Shown here in pieces: positions 48,048 to 58,145 of a DNA stretch of 64,000 nucleotides (position 1 is its first letter; each line of letters starts with the position of its first letter). The notes under the pieces were generated by a model. The model did no database searches and was not told the DNA's origin. It was given only the letters and a program-made list of their open reading frames with translations. The stretch lies in the NCBI RefSeq assembly GCF_003290025.1, contig NZ_QNHG01000003.1, forward strand, positions 646,460 through 710,459. The letters run 5' to 3'. Made by a program: the position numbers and the translations under genes. Source of the stretch: Pseudogemmobacter bohemicus (GTDB taxonomy: Bacteria > Pseudomonadota > Alphaproteobacteria > Rhodobacterales > Rhodobacteraceae).

Positions 48048-48098
48048 CTTTTTGTGCCTTTGCCGCCAGGATGGCGCTGCATTACGAGAGGTTCCTGC

Positions 48099-49091
48099 GT
48101 GCATCTGGTGAATTTTTCCGAGCTGATGGGGCCAGACTGGCACTTTCCGGATCCCTCTTGCCAGGTGCCGGGTGTCAGCTCGGAATGCCATGTGATCCGG
48201 CCGGGCAGCCGCTCATGGGGGCTCAGGCTGAACTCCTGGTCGGCTGCACGCCGTGCGGTCAGGGCGGCACGCGCGCGGGCGGATGCGGTTCTGGTCAGCC
48301 ATCTGCCCGGAGCCACGCTGCGGGTGGCGGTTCTGGCGGGGCAGGGGGCGAAACATATCGCATTTGCCTTTAACTTTACCGACCTGCCGCAGGGGCGAAA
48401 ACTCCGCGCCTATCGCGCGGCGCTTTCCCGGGTCGATGAATTCGTTGTCTTCTCCAATTTCGAGCGCGACCTCTATTCGCACCATTTCGGCCTTCCGCCC
48501 GGGCGCTTCACCTTCCTGCCCTGGGCGATGGAGCCACCGCAGCCCGGCCCGGTGACCGCGCCCTTTGACCGGCCCTGGCTGGTGGCGCTTGGGGGCGAGG
48601 GGCGTGATTATCCGGCGCTTGTGCAGGCGGCGGCCCTGTGCCCTGATCTGCGGCTGGTGGTGATCGCAAGGCCCTATAACCTGGCCGGGCTGCAATTGCC
48701 GGCGAATGTGAAGGCCTTCGCCAACCTCCCTGCTGCCGAGGCCTGGGGGCTGGTGCAGGGCGCGGCCGGGATGCTCTTGCCGCTGCGCGAAGGGCGCACG
48801 CCCAATGGCCATATCACGCTGGTCGGTGCGCAGATGCTGGGGGTGCCGCTGGCGATTACCGATTCCCTTGGCGTGCGCGACTATGTCGATGCCTCGAACA
48901 GCCTCTTGCTGCCGCCCGGCGACCCGGAAGCGCTGGCCGGCGCGATGGAGCGGCTGAGCAGCGGCGGGCCGGATATCGCAGCTCTGGCCGCGCGGGCGCA
49001 GGCAGCGGCGCTGACCCGCAGCGCCCCGCGCGTCTGGTGCGACTGGTTTGCTGCCAAAGCGCGGGGCGCTGAGCCGGCTTACTCTGCCTGA
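48099..49091 (+). CDS. Glycosyltransferase, GT-B (GT4-like)
   Basis: A 330-residue glycosyltransferase-like protein with the GT-B pattern: an N-terminal acceptor half and a C-terminal half with PLREGRTPNGHITLVGAQML and LGVPLAITDSLGVRDYVD, resembling the GT4 nucleotide-sugar region. The GTG at 48099 follows GAGAGG at good spacing; the longer frame starts inside the rpmD terminator. It is inserted between rpmD and rplO, and its 3' end overlaps the convergent gene by 13 bases. Donor and acceptor sugars are unknown. Confidence 0.78.
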   Translation: MHLVNFSELMGPDWHFPDPSCQVPGVSSECHVIRPGSRSWGLRLNSWSAARRAVRAARARADAVLVSHLPGATLRVAVLAGQGAKHIAFAFNFTDLPQGRKLRAYRAALSRVDEFVVFSNFERDLYSHHFGLPPGRFTFLPWAMEPPQPGPVTAPFDRPWLVALGGEGRDYPALVQAAALCPDLRLVVIARPYNLAGLQLPANVKAFANLPAAEAWGLVQGAAGMLLPLREGRTPNGHITLVGAQMLGVPLAITDSLGVRDYVDASNSLLLPPGDPEALAGAMERLSSGGPDIAALAARAQAAALTRSAPRVWCDWFAAKARGAEPAYSA

Positions 49092-49609
49092 GGTTCGGAT
49101 GTTGCCTCTGGCGCGTTTTCGGGCGCACCCTCTGGCGCGGGCGTCACGGGGCCTTCTACCGTCGACTCGATAAAGATCGAGTATTTCCTGTCCTCATCGC
49201 CCATATCCGGCGCGAAAAGCGGGAAAGGTTCGACCGCGCGGATCTGCAGCATGGCGAAATTGTCATGCTGGATATTGCCCGAGCTTTCAAGAACCGCGCT
49301 GCCGACCAGTCTGCCATCCGAACCGATGGTGAACTGAACCCCGGTGCGGAACGTGCCGACCGCCCCGGCCTGTTGCAGCGCCAGGGTGTTCATCTTGACG
49401 GCGTTGATGTGGGCCACCACCGCCGCCGAATATTCGGCCTCGGTCCTGGGGGCGGCGGCGGGCGGTGCCTCGGATATGGTGGCCGTTTCGGGCGCGGCGT
49501 TTCCCTCCCCGGCATTGGTCTCCTGGGCCCTGGCGGCCAGGGGCGCGACCAGAATCAGGCCGCTGGCGATGAGGGGGACAAACAGCGAGCGGGTAAGCGA
49601 GGCAGTCAT
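49079..49609 (-). CDS. Exported TonB C-terminal-like protein
   Basis: A 176-residue protein with a signal peptide ([21 protein letters not shown], cleavage near residue 28) and a proline/alanine-rich linker. A domain at about 60-150 resembles the TonB C-terminal fold ([19 protein letters not shown], then [20 protein letters not shown]). There is no N-terminal TonB anchor pattern, so it may be a periplasmic single-domain protein. It is convergent with and overlaps the glycosyltransferase gene. Function unknown. Confidence 0.75.
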   Translation of the reverse strand: MTASLTRSLFVPLIASGLILVAPLAARAQETNAGEGNAAPETATISEAPPAAAPRTEAEYSAAVVAHINAVKMNTLALQQAGAVGTFRTGVQFTIGSDGRLVGSAVLESSGNIQHDNFAMLQIRAVEPFPLFAPDMGDEDRKYSIFIESTVEGPVTPAPEGAPENAPEATSEPQAE

Positions 49610-49704
49610 GGCTGGTCCTGAAAAATGGCCCGGAAAAGGGCGGGGCCGGAGGGAGGATTGACCGTGCCGCGCTTTCCGGCCGGGCGCCAGCTTTGATGCC
49701 GGGC

Positions 49705-49733
49705 TTGCCAGGGGCTGGGTGGTGGTCTATAGG
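49705..49733 (+). promoter_or_regulatory. Promoter for rplO-secY-adk
   Basis: TTGCCA (49705-49710) and TATAGG (49728-49733) are spaced by 17 bases and lie 98 bases before rplO. It is needed because rplO is cut off from rpmD by a terminator and two non-ribosomal genes. Confidence 0.55.
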
Positions 49734-49830
49734 CGCCACCGTGGCCCAGAGGGCTGCGACTCACAACCAAGAAATGCCGTGTTGGCCCCAATCCGTCGCA
49801 GGGGGGTCGTTCCGGCCAGGAGTATGCGAC

Positions 49831-50304
49831 ATGAAACTGAATGAACTTCGCGATAATGACGGCGCCGCCCGCAAGAAAAAGCGCGTGGCGCGCGGCCCGG
49901 GTTCGGGCAAAGGCAAAACCGCAGGGCGCGGTATCAAGGGTCAGAAATCCCGTTCGGGCGTGGCCATTGGTGGATATGAAGGCGGCCAGATGCCGCTCTA
50001 TCGCCGTCTGCCCAAGCGTGGCTTCTCGAAGCCGAACGCAAAAGAATATGCCGTCGTCAATCTGGGCCTGATCGAGAAATTCATCGGTCTGGGCAAGCTC
50101 GACATCAAGGCCGAAATCAATGAGGACGCGCTGGTTGCAGCGGGCCTGACGTCGAACAAGCGTGACGGGATCCGCATCCTGAACAAGGGCGAGATCAAAT
50201 CGGCTGTCAAACTGAACGTGACCGGCGCTTCGGCGGCGGCTGTCGAGGCCATCAAGGCCGCCGGTGGCTCGATCACTGTGAAGGCAGAAGCTGCGGCTGA
50301 ATAA
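49831..50304 (+). CDS. rplO: Ribosomal protein L15
   Basis: A 157-residue uL15. [20 protein letters not shown] and the glycine-rich [18 protein letters not shown] are characteristic, and the C-terminal signature around [13 protein letters not shown] is present. ATG 49831 follows CAGGAG. It precedes secY by 112 bases. Confidence 0.97.
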   Translation: MKLNELRDNDGAARKKKRVARGPGSGKGKTAGRGIKGQKSRSGVAIGGYEGGQMPLYRRLPKRGFSKPNAKEYAVVNLGLIEKFIGLGKLDIKAEINEDALVAAGLTSNKRDGIRILNKGEIKSAVKLNVTGASAAAVEAIKAAGGSITVKAEAAAE

Positions 50305-50416
50305 GCCAACAAAGCGGTTGTGAGCGGCGGTTTCGTCGCTTACATCTCCACTCAGTTTTCCTGCGCCGCCGGATCGGAGAACGGTCCGGCGGCGCTGTCC
50401 ATGAAAGAGACCGGAA

Positions 50417-51775
50417 ATGGCATCTGCCGCAGAGCAAATGGCCGCCAACCTCTCCTGGGGGGCTTTGGCCAAGGCGACCGATCTTCGCCAACGCATCTTC
50501 TTTACCATCGGCCTGCTGATCATCTATCGGCTTGGCACCTATATCCCGGTGCCCGGCATCGAGGGTGAGGCGCTCAAGCGCACCTGGGCCGAGGTGGGGC
50601 AGGGCATCGGCGGGATGCTGAACCTGTTCACCGGCGGCGCCATGAGCCGGATGGGCATCTTTGCCCTAGGCATCATGCCCTATATTTCGGCCTCGATCAT
50701 CGTCCAGCTTCTGGGCACGATGTATGAGCCCTGGAAGAACCTCAAGAAAGAGGGCGAGCTGGGCCGCAAGAAGCTGAACCAGTATACCCGCTACGGCACC
50801 GTGCTGCTGGCGGTCTTCCAGGCCTATGGTATCGGTGCCTCGCTGCAGGCAGGCGATCTTGCACATAACCCCGGCTGGTTCTTTATCGCCGGCGTGGTGA
50901 TCACGCTGGTCGGCGGCACCATGTTCCTGATGTGGCTGGGCGAGCAGATCACCGCCCGCGGCATCGGCAACGGCATCTCGCTGATCATCTTTGTCGGCAT
51001 CGTCGCCGAGATCCCGGCCGCGCTGATGAACTTCCTTGCACAGGGCCGTTCGGGTGCCATCTCGACGCCGGTGATCCTGGGCGTGATCGTCCTGATCATC
51101 GCCGTGATCGCCTTCGTGGTGTTCATGGAGCGCGCGCTTCGCAAGATCCATATCCAGTATCCGCGCCGTCAGGTGGGGATGAAGGTCTATGACGGCGGCT
51201 CCTCGCATCTGCCGATCAAGGTCAACCCGGCCGGCGTTATCCCGGCGATCTTTGCCTCGTCGATCCTGCTCCTGCCGACCACCATCGGCACCTTTTCGGG
51301 GAGCACCACCAACCCGGTGATCAGCTGGATCTCGTTGTATCTGAGTTACGGCACCCCGCTTCATGCGCTGGCGCTGGCGCTGCTGATCGTCTTCTTCAGC
51401 TATTTCTACACCCATAATGTCAGCTTCAAGGTTGATGAGGTGGCCGAGAATCTGAAGACGCAAAACGGGTTCATCCCGGGCATCCGCCCCGGCAAAAAGA
51501 CCGAGGAATACCTGACCTATGTGACCAACCGGGTGCTGGTTCTGGGTGCCACCTATCTGGCCGCCGTCTGCCTGCTGCCGGAATTCCTGATCGCCAATCT
51601 CGGTCTGCCCTTCTACTTTGGTGGTACTTCGGTTCTGATCGTGGTTTCGGTTACGATGGACACGATCAACCAGGTTCAGTCCCATTTGCTGGCGCATCAA
51701 TATGAGAGCCTGATCGAGAAGTCGCAGCTGCGCGGCAAACGCAAGACCGGGCCGCGCGCTCCGGCGCGTCGCTAA
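50417..51775 (+). CDS. secY: Protein translocase subunit SecY
   Basis: A 452-residue SecY, the channel of the Sec translocon, with ten membrane segments. YIPVPGIEG, GIFALGIMPYISASI and GMKVYDGGSSHLPIKVN are conserved, and the C-terminal cytoplasmic loop includes RPGKKTEEYL. It is followed by adk, as in many alphaproteobacteria, with no rpmJ between. Confidence 0.97.
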   Translation: MASAAEQMAANLSWGALAKATDLRQRIFFTIGLLIIYRLGTYIPVPGIEGEALKRTWAEVGQGIGGMLNLFTGGAMSRMGIFALGIMPYISASIIVQLLGTMYEPWKNLKKEGELGRKKLNQYTRYGTVLLAVFQAYGIGASLQAGDLAHNPGWFFIAGVVITLVGGTMFLMWLGEQITARGIGNGISLIIFVGIVAEIPAALMNFLAQGRSGAISTPVILGVIVLIIAVIAFVVFMERALRKIHIQYPRRQVGMKVYDGGSSHLPIKVNPAGVIPAIFASSILLLPTTIGTFSGSTTNPVISWISLYLSYGTPLHALALALLIVFFSYFYTHNVSFKVDEVAENLKTQNGFIPGIRPGKKTEEYLTYVTNRVLVLGATYLAAVCLLPEFLIANLGLPFYFGGTSVLIVVSVTMDTINQVQSHLLAHQYESLIEKSQLRGKRKTGPRAPARR

Positions 51776-51826
51776 GGGGAGAGGCCCGCACGCGCAGGCG
51801 TGCAGACCCGAGGGAAAGGAAACGCA

Positions 51827-52414
51827 TTGGCGAAGAACATCATCCTGCTTGGCCCCCCCGGGGCCGGCAAAGGCACCCAGGCCAAGCGGCTCGTTGATGA
51901 GCGCGGCATGGTCCAGCTTTCGACCGGCGACATGCTTCGTGCGGCCAAAAGCTCGGGCACCGAGATGGGCAAAAAGGTCGCCGCGATCATGGATGCCGGG
52001 CAGTTGGTGACCGATGAGATCGTGATCGGCCTGATTGCCGAGAAACTGGATCAGGGCGCGGTTGGCGGGTTCATCTTTGATGGCTTCCCGCGCACTCTGG
52101 GTCAGGCCGATGCTCTGGGGCGTCTGTTGGCCGAAAAAGGCGCTGCTCTCGATGCGGTGATCGAGCTGATCGTCGATGACGAGGCGCTGGTCGGTCGGAT
52201 CGTGAAGCGCGCCGAAGAGGCTGCGAGCGCCGGCGAGCCGGTGCGCCCCGATGACAATCCCGAGGTCTTTGCCCGCCGTCTGCGCGAGTATTATAAGCAG
52301 ACCGCGCCGCTGATTGGTTATTACTATGCCAAAGGCGGTCTGGTGCAGGTCGATGGCATGGTCGCCATGGAGAGGGTTGCCGGCGCCATTGCGAAAGTTC
52401 TTGACAAGGCATGA
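51827..52414 (+). CDS. adk: Adenylate kinase (short form)
   Basis: A 195-residue adenylate kinase that interconverts ATP, ADP and AMP. The P-loop [10 protein letters not shown] (about residues 8-17), STGDMLR, DGFPRT and the [13 protein letters not shown] region are present. There is only a short LID rather than the long zinc-type LID. The start is TTG at 51827 behind GGGAAAGGAA. It lies between secY and rpsM, a common arrangement. Confidence 0.95.
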   Translation: MAKNIILLGPPGAGKGTQAKRLVDERGMVQLSTGDMLRAAKSSGTEMGKKVAAIMDAGQLVTDEIVIGLIAEKLDQGAVGGFIFDGFPRTLGQADALGRLLAEKGAALDAVIELIVDDEALVGRIVKRAEEAASAGEPVRPDDNPEVFARRLREYYKQTAPLIGYYYAKGGLVQVDGMVAMERVAGAIAKVLDKA

Positions 52415-52593
52415 AAATGCGGCGCGGGGCCTTGACCCGCAGGGAATTTGACCATATTGCACAGTGTCCCGGGGTGGAATCACCGCTCCGGGGTTTCCCT
52501 TTTCGGGAAGATCGAATCGGCCGGGACAGATTTGCTGGCCGGTTGTGAAAAAAGGTTCTGGAGCTACGGAACCGCAACGAAAGGAATATACGC

Positions 52594-52962
52594 GTGGCAC
52601 GTATTGCTGGCGTCAACATCCCCACCAATAAGCGCATTCCGATCGCGCTTCAGTATATCACCGGCATCGGCCCGCATGTCGCAGAGCAGATCTGCGCCGC
52701 GCTGAACATCGACCGCGCCCGCCGCGTCAATGAGCTGTCGGATGCCGAAGTGCTCGCGATCCGCGAACATATCGACGCGAACTTCACCGTCGAGGGCGAC
52801 CTGCGCCGTGAAGTTTCGATGAACATCAAGCGCCTGATGGATCTTGGCTGCTATCGCGGCCTGCGCCATCGTCGCGGTCTCCCGGTGCGCGGTCAGCGGA
52901 CCCACACCAACGCTCGTACCCGCAAAGGCCCCGCAAAGGCCATCGCTGGCAAGAAGAAGTAA
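52594..52962 (+). CDS. rpsM: Ribosomal protein S13
   Basis: A 122-residue uS13. [26 protein letters not shown] and the C-terminal [15 protein letters not shown] are family signatures. It begins the alpha operon, with rpsK 15 bases further. The 179 bases upstream separate it from adk. Confidence 0.98.
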   Translation: MARIAGVNIPTNKRIPIALQYITGIGPHVAEQICAALNIDRARRVNELSDAEVLAIREHIDANFTVEGDLRREVSMNIKRLMDLGCYRGLRHRRGLPVRGQRTHTNARTRKGPAKAIAGKKK

Positions 52963-52977
52963 GGGGAGGCCTGACAC

Positions 52978-53376
52978 ATGGCACGTGATCCGAAAGCCGC
53001 CCGTGGTGGCAAGCGTAAAGAGCGCAAGAACATCGCCGCCGGCGTTGCTCATGTGAACTCGTCGTTCAACAATACCAAAATCCTGATCTCGGATGTTCAG
53101 GGCAACGCCATCTCCTGGTCGTCGGCCGGGACCATGGGCTTCAAGGGTTCGCGCAAATCGACCCCTTACGCTGCCCAGATGGCTGCCGAAGACGCCGGCC
53201 GTAAGGCACAGGAACATGGCGTGAAGACGCTGGAAGTCGAAGTTCAGGGCCCGGGTTCGGGTCGCGAATCGGCTCTGCGCGCTCTGTCGGCCATTGGTCT
53301 GACCATCACCTCGATCCGCGACGTGACGCCTTTGGCACATAATGGCTGCCGCCCGCCCAAGCGTCGCCGCGTCTGA
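52978..53376 (+). CDS. rpsK: Ribosomal protein S11
   Basis: A 132-residue uS11 on the 30S platform. [20 protein letters not shown] and the C-terminal [18 protein letters not shown] are conserved. It is followed by a clear hairpin and rpoA; rpsD, which sits between them in E. coli, is absent, as is usual in alphaproteobacteria. Confidence 0.98.
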   Translation: MARDPKAARGGKRKERKNIAAGVAHVNSSFNNTKILISDVQGNAISWSSAGTMGFKGSRKSTPYAAQMAAEDAGRKAQEHGVKTLEVEVQGPGSGRESALRALSAIGLTITSIRDVTPLAHNGCRPPKRRRV

Positions 53377-53391
53377 TCTTTTGAGACCAAG

Positions 53392-53419
53392 ACCGGGCCG
53401 TGCTTTCGCATGGCCCGGT
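53392..53419 (+). terminator. Hairpin between rpsK and rpoA
   Basis: ACCGGGCCGTGC and GCATGGCCCGGT form a 12-pair stem with a TTTC loop, followed by TATTCCTGTTTG. It may partly terminate the ribosomal message ahead of rpoA and adjust subunit stoichiometry. Confidence 0.7.
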
Positions 53420-53521
53420 TATTCCTGTTTGACGGGTTCATTGTCCGAAATCCGTTAAAGACCCTCGGGCGCCGCGCTTCGACCGGAACATGGAAGCGAT
53501 GGCAGGTATGGAGGCATAAGC

Positions 53522-54538
53522 ATGATCCACAAGAACTGGCAGGAACTGATCAAGCCGACGCAGCTGGTCGTGAAGCCCGGGAATGACGCCTCGCGCGTCG
53601 CCACGGTCATCGCCGAGCCGCTGGAGCGGGGCTTTGGCCTGACGCTCGGCAACGCGCTGCGCCGCGTGCTGCTGTCGTCGCTGCAAGGCGCTGCGATCAC
53701 CAGCGTTCAGATCGACAATGTCCTGCATGAGTTCTCCTCGGTGCCGGGCGTCCGCGAGGATGTCACCGATATCGTTCTGAACCTCAAAGGCGTTTCGCTG
53801 AAGATGGATGTCGAGGGGCCGAAGCGCCTGTCGATCTCGGCGCGCGGCCCGGGCGTTGTGACTGCGGCTTCGATCTCCGAGACCAACGGCATCGAAGTGC
53901 TGAACAAGGACCATGTGATCTGCCACCTCGACGATGGTGCGGACGTGTTCATGGAACTGACGGTGAATACCGGCAAGGGCTATGTCTCGGCCGATAAGAA
54001 CCGCCCGGAAGATGCGCCGATCGGTCTGATCCCGATTGACGCGATCTACTCGCCGGTCAAGCGCGTGTCTTACGAAGTGCAGCCGACCCGTGAGGGCCAG
54101 GTGCTGGACTATGACAAGCTGACGATGAAGGTTGAAACCGATGGCTCGCTGACGCCGGATGACGCCGTGGCCTATGCCGCGCGCATTCTGCAAGACCAGC
54201 TGGCGGTGTTCGTGAACTTCGACGAGCCGGAAGCGGCGCGGGCGGGCGAAGTGGATTCGGGTCTCGAATTCAACCCGCTTCTGCTGAAGAAGGTCGACGA
54301 GCTGGAACTGTCGGTGCGTTCGGCGAACTGCCTGAAGAACGACAATATCGTCTATATCGGCGATCTGATCCAGAAGACCGAAGCCGAGATGCTGCGCACC
54401 CCGAACTTCGGCCGCAAATCGCTGAACGAGATCAAGGAAGTGCTTTCGGGCATGGGCCTGCATCTCGGGATGGAAGTCGAAGACTGGCCGCCGGAAAACA
54501 TCGAAGATCTTGCCAAGCGGTTCGAGGACCAGTTCTGA
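53522..54538 (+). CDS. rpoA: RNA polymerase alpha subunit
   Basis: A 338-residue alpha subunit. The N-terminal dimerisation domain has [19 protein letters not shown]-like sequence ([20 protein letters not shown]). The C-terminal domain for UP-element DNA and activators has [18 protein letters not shown] and [12 protein letters not shown]. Length is normal. It is followed by rplQ after 181 bases. Confidence 0.98.
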   Translation: MIHKNWQELIKPTQLVVKPGNDASRVATVIAEPLERGFGLTLGNALRRVLLSSLQGAAITSVQIDNVLHEFSSVPGVREDVTDIVLNLKGVSLKMDVEGPKRLSISARGPGVVTAASISETNGIEVLNKDHVICHLDDGADVFMELTVNTGKGYVSADKNRPEDAPIGLIPIDAIYSPVKRVSYEVQPTREGQVLDYDKLTMKVETDGSLTPDDAVAYAARILQDQLAVFVNFDEPEAARAGEVDSGLEFNPLLLKKVDELELSVRSANCLKNDNIVYIGDLIQKTEAEMLRTPNFGRKSLNEIKEVLSGMGLHLGMEVEDWPPENIEDLAKRFEDQF

Positions 54539-54579
54539 ACCGCCGCGCTGACTGGCGGAAGGCCGGTTGACTGAACAGG

Positions 54580-54600
54580 CCGGGGGCTAAGGCCCCCCGG
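54580..54600 (+). terminator. GC hairpin between rpoA and rplQ
   Basis: CCGGGGGC, TAAG and GCCCCCCGG form a stem with one bulged base, 41 bases after the rpoA stop, followed by GC-rich sequence without a U-tract. An attenuating or processing role is possible. Confidence 0.35.
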
Positions 54601-54719
54601 ACCCCCCGCCGCCCGCTTTGTGTTTGAGGGCAGCGTTGAACTCCCGGGCAATTCCGCCCCAACGACGTCGGCCCAACGCAGGCCGGCAACACAAAGTAAA
54701 AACGCTATAGGAGAGACCC

Positions 54720-55130
54720 ATGCGTCACGCCCGCGGCTATCGTCGCCTCAACCGCACCCATGAGCACCGCAAGGCGCTTTTCTCGAACATGGCCGGCTCG
54801 CTGATCGAGCATGAGCAGATCAAGACCACGCTTCCGAAAGCGAAGGAACTGCGTCCGATCGTCGAGAAGCTGATCACCCTGGCCAAGCGTGGCGATTTGC
54901 ACGCCCGTCGTCAGGCTGCTGCAGCGCTGAAAGAAGACAAAGACGTCGAAAAGCTGTTCGCGATCCTGGGCCCGCGCTACAAGGACCGTCAGGGCGGCTA
55001 TATCCGCGTGTTGAAAGCCGGTTTCCGTTATGGCGACATGGCTCCGATGGCGATCATCGAGTTTGTCGACCGTGATACCTCGGCCAAAGGCGCGGCTGAC
55101 CGTGCCCGCCTGGAAGCTGCCGAAGAGTGA
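54720..55130 (+). CDS. rplQ: Ribosomal protein L17
   Basis: A 136-residue bL17, last ribosomal gene of the supercluster. [20 protein letters not shown] and [20 protein letters not shown] are diagnostic. The start follows TAGGAGAGACCC. A clear terminator ends the transcript. Confidence 0.97.
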   Translation: MRHARGYRRLNRTHEHRKALFSNMAGSLIEHEQIKTTLPKAKELRPIVEKLITLAKRGDLHARRQAAAALKEDKDVEKLFAILGPRYKDRQGGYIRVLKAGFRYGDMAPMAIIEFVDRDTSAKGAADRARLEAAEE

Positions 55131-55168
55131 TTTCGGATCGCTGATCCGCTTTTGGATCAGGATTGCGC

Positions 55169-55193
55169 AAAGCCCGCCGTCTAGGCGGGCTTT
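55169..55193 (+). terminator. Terminator after rplQ
   Basis: AAAGCCCGCC and GGCGGGCTTT form a 10-pair stem with a 5-base loop, followed by GTCATTT. A smaller hairpin, CTGATCC-GCTTTT-GGATCAG, precedes it at 55141-55160. Confidence 0.85.
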
Positions 55194-55315
55194 GTCATTT
55201 CCGGCTCGCGCCCTGCTCCGCAGCATGTGATCAGCGGGGTCGCTGTGGGGCCGTTGTGGGGCGGGGGGCAAGGGTTCATAGTCGCGCCATCTGTCAGCAA
55301 TACCGGAGTTCCGAT

Positions 55316-56728
55316 ATGCGCAAATCCTGCCGTATCGCCCTTCTTGTGCCGGCGCTGGTTGCCGGTCTGATCTCTTCGCCGCCATTGGCCGAGACCCGGC
55401 TGCCCGCCGATCAGGGTGAGATCGCAATGTCTTTCTCGCCCGTGGTGAAACAGGCCTCGCCGGCGGTGGTGAATATCTATGTCCGCCAGATGGTTGAGAC
55501 GCGACGCAGCCCCTTTGCCGGGGATCCGTTCTTTGAGCAGTTCTTCCAGGGCATGGGCCAGGATTTCGGCCCGGCGCGGAGACGGATAGAGAATTCTCTG
55601 GGCTCGGGGGTGATCGTTTCGCCGGACGGGATCGTGGTGTCGAATTACCATGTCACCGGCGAGGCGACCGACATTCGGGTGATCCTTTCTGACCGGCGGG
55701 AATACCCGGCGAAGGTGCTGCTTTCCGACCGGCAAAGTGATCTGGCGGTGCTGAAGATCGACGCGGATGCACCGCTGCCGGCGCTGGAGATCGGCAGGAG
55801 CGAGGCGCTGGAGGTCGGCGATCTGGTGCTGGCAATCGGCAATCCGTTCGGGGTCGGGCAGACGGTCAGCTCGGGCATCGTCTCGGGGCTGGCACGCTCG
55901 GCTCTGCAGGTGGGCGATGGCTCGGGCTATTTCATCCAGACCGATGCGCCGATCAATCCGGGCAATTCTGGCGGCGCGCTGGTCGATATGGCGGGGCGGC
56001 TGATCGGCATCAATTCGGCGATCGTGACGACTTCGGGCGGCTCGAACGGGATTGGATTCGCGATTCCCTCGGATCTGGTGGCGAAGGTGGTGGACGAGGC
56101 GCGGAGTGGCGCTGCCACATTCACCCGGCCCTGGGCGGGGATCTCCGGCCAGGTCGTTGACGGTGCCATGGCCGGGGCGATGGGGATGGCGCTGCCGCAG
56201 GGCGTGCTGATCTCGGATCTGCATCCGCAAAGCCCCTTTGCCGGGGCCGGGCTGGTCGAAGGCGATGTGGTTCTCAGCCTTGCCGGCCAGGCGATCAACT
56301 CGCCGCAGGAATTCGTCTACCGGCTTTCGGTCATCGGCGTGGGCCAGGCGGTGCCGGTGGCCTATATCCATGACGGGGCGGAGCTTGCGGCCCAGGTGAC
56401 GCTTGGCCCGGCCCCCGACAGCCCGGATCGCGAGGCGCTGACTTTGGGACCGCAGGCAGGGATTGCCGGCCTGTCGCTGGCGCGGATCAACCCCTCGCTG
56501 ATCCAGGAATATGGCCTCGCGCTGAAAGATGAGGGCGTGCTGGTCACCGGCGTCACCGGAATTGCCGCCGCTACCGGGCTGCAGCCCGGCGATGTCATCC
56601 TCACGCTGAATGACCAGCCGGTGATGGTGCCGGGCGATGTCCAGGCGGTGGCTGAGATCGGCGCGCGGCGCTGGCAGGTTGATCTGATCCGCCAGGGCCA
56701 GCCGCTGCGTCTGCGCTTCCGGCTCTGA
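55316..56728 (+). CDS. HtrA/Deg-family periplasmic serine protease
   Basis: A 470-residue Do-like protease. The signal peptide RIALLVPALVAGLISSPPLA is followed by the protease domain. The catalytic His is in VVSNYHVTG, the Asp in SDLAVLKI and the Ser in NPGNSGGALVD. Two PDZ domains occupy about residues 265-355 and 375-470. It degrades or refolds damaged envelope proteins. ATG 55316 follows CCGGAG. The frame extends upstream into the rplQ terminator. The usual NNHV motif reads SNYHV, which I note but which keeps the histidine. Confidence 0.93.
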   Translation: MRKSCRIALLVPALVAGLISSPPLAETRLPADQGEIAMSFSPVVKQASPAVVNIYVRQMVETRRSPFAGDPFFEQFFQGMGQDFGPARRRIENSLGSGVIVSPDGIVVSNYHVTGEATDIRVILSDRREYPAKVLLSDRQSDLAVLKIDADAPLPALEIGRSEALEVGDLVLAIGNPFGVGQTVSSGIVSGLARSALQVGDGSGYFIQTDAPINPGNSGGALVDMAGRLIGINSAIVTTSGGSNGIGFAIPSDLVAKVVDEARSGAATFTRPWAGISGQVVDGAMAGAMGMALPQGVLISDLHPQSPFAGAGLVEGDVVLSLAGQAINSPQEFVYRLSVIGVGQAVPVAYIHDGAELAAQVTLGPAPDSPDREALTLGPQAGIAGLSLARINPSLIQEYGLALKDEGVLVTGVTGIAAATGLQPGDVILTLNDQPVMVPGDVQAVAEIGARRWQVDLIRQGQPLRLRFRL

Positions 56729-56751
56729 GCGCTTCATGCGAAGCTGTTTCT

Positions 56752-58083
56752 ATGGCCGATCTTTTCGATTCCCCTGATTCCGGCGCGGCCGGGCGCAAAA
56801 CCGCAGGTCACGAGGCCCCGCGCCCGCTGGCTGACCGGCTGCGGCCGCAGAGCCTGTCCGAGGTGATCGGGCAGGAGCATGTTCTCTCGCCCGAAGGGCC
56901 GCTGGGCGCGATGCTGGCGGCAGGCAGCCTGTCGTCGCTGATCCTTTGGGGGCCGCCCGGGGTGGGCAAGACCACCATAGCGCGGTTGCTGGCCGATCAG
57001 ACCGAGATGGCCTTCGTGCAGATTTCGGCGATTTTCACCGGGGTGCCGGAGCTGAGGAAGGTGTTCGAGTCGGCAAAGATCCGGCGCGGCAACGGGCAGG
57101 GGACGCTTTTATTCGTCGACGAGATCCACCGTTTCAACAAGGCACAGCAGGACGGATTCCTGCCCTGGATGGAGGATGGCACCATCCTTCTGGTCGGCGC
57201 CACCACCGAGAACCCGTCTTTCGAGCTGAACGCGGCGCTCCTGTCGCGCTCGCAGGTGATCGTGCTGGAGCGGCTCAGCCTTGCCGATCTTGAACGCATG
57301 AGCCAGCGGGCCGAGCGGGAACTGGGCCGCGCGCTGCCGCTCTCCGGTGAGGCGCGCGATGCCATGCTGGAAATGGCTGATGGCGACGGGCGGGCGCTAT
57401 TGAACCTGATCGAGCAGGTCGCGGCCTGGAAAATCGCACAGCCTTTGTCGCGGGATGAGCTGTCAAAGCGCCTGATGCGCCGTGCCGCGCGCTATGACAA
57501 ATCCGGGGATGAGCATTACAATCTCATCTCGGCGCTGCATAAATCGGTGCGGGGGTCTGATCCGGATGCCGCGCTTTACTGGTATGCGCGGATGCTGGAA
57601 GGCGGCGAAGATCCGCGTTTTCTGGCGCGGCGGTTCACCCGGATGGCGGTCGAGGATATCGGTCTGGCCGATCCCCAGGCACAATCGGTCTGCCTTGACG
57701 CCTGGAACACCTATGAGCGGCTCGGCTCGCCCGAGGGCGAACTGGCGCTGGCCAATGCGGTGGTCTATCTGGCGCTGGCGCCGAAATCTAACGGGGTCTA
57801 TGTGGCCTATAAGGCCGCGCGGGTGCTGGCGAAAGAGACCGGCAGCCAGATGCCGCCGCGCCATATCCTCAATGCTCCGACAAAGCTGATGAAGGAAATC
57901 GGCTATGGCACCGGCTATAATTACGACCATGATGCCGAGGACGGTTTTTCGGGGCAGGATTATTTCCCCGAAGGCATGACGCGCCCGGTGCTCTATAACC
58001 CGCCCGAACGCGGGTTTGAGCGTGAGCTGAAAAAGCGAATCGACTATTTCGCAAAGCTGCGGCAGCGGCGCCAGGGTGGATGA
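56752..58083 (+). CDS. rarA: Replication-associated recombination protein A (AAA+ ATPase)
   Basis: A 443-residue RarA/MgsA clamp-loader-like ATPase acting at stalled replication forks. Walker A is GPPGVGKTT (about residues 65-73), Walker B LLFVDEIHRFNKAQQD, sensor 1 VGATTENPSF, and the C-terminal tetramerisation domain has ALYWYARMLEGGEDPRF. It lies 23 bases after the protease gene on the same strand and may be co-transcribed with it. Confidence 0.95.
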   Translation: MADLFDSPDSGAAGRKTAGHEAPRPLADRLRPQSLSEVIGQEHVLSPEGPLGAMLAAGSLSSLILWGPPGVGKTTIARLLADQTEMAFVQISAIFTGVPELRKVFESAKIRRGNGQGTLLFVDEIHRFNKAQQDGFLPWMEDGTILLVGATTENPSFELNAALLSRSQVIVLERLSLADLERMSQRAERELGRALPLSGEARDAMLEMADGDGRALLNLIEQVAAWKIAQPLSRDELSKRLMRRAARYDKSGDEHYNLISALHKSVRGSDPDAALYWYARMLEGGEDPRFLARRFTRMAVEDIGLADPQAQSVCLDAWNTYERLGSPEGELALANAVVYLALAPKSNGVYVAYKAARVLAKETGSQMPPRHILNAPTKLMKEIGYGTGYNYDHDAEDGFSGQDYFPEGMTRPVLYNPPERGFERELKKRIDYFAKLRQRRQGG

Positions 58084-58145
58084 CGGGCTTGACCTGTTAA
58101 CACTGACAGGCCATCTGGCCGCAGGAACACATAAAGGTGCGACCC

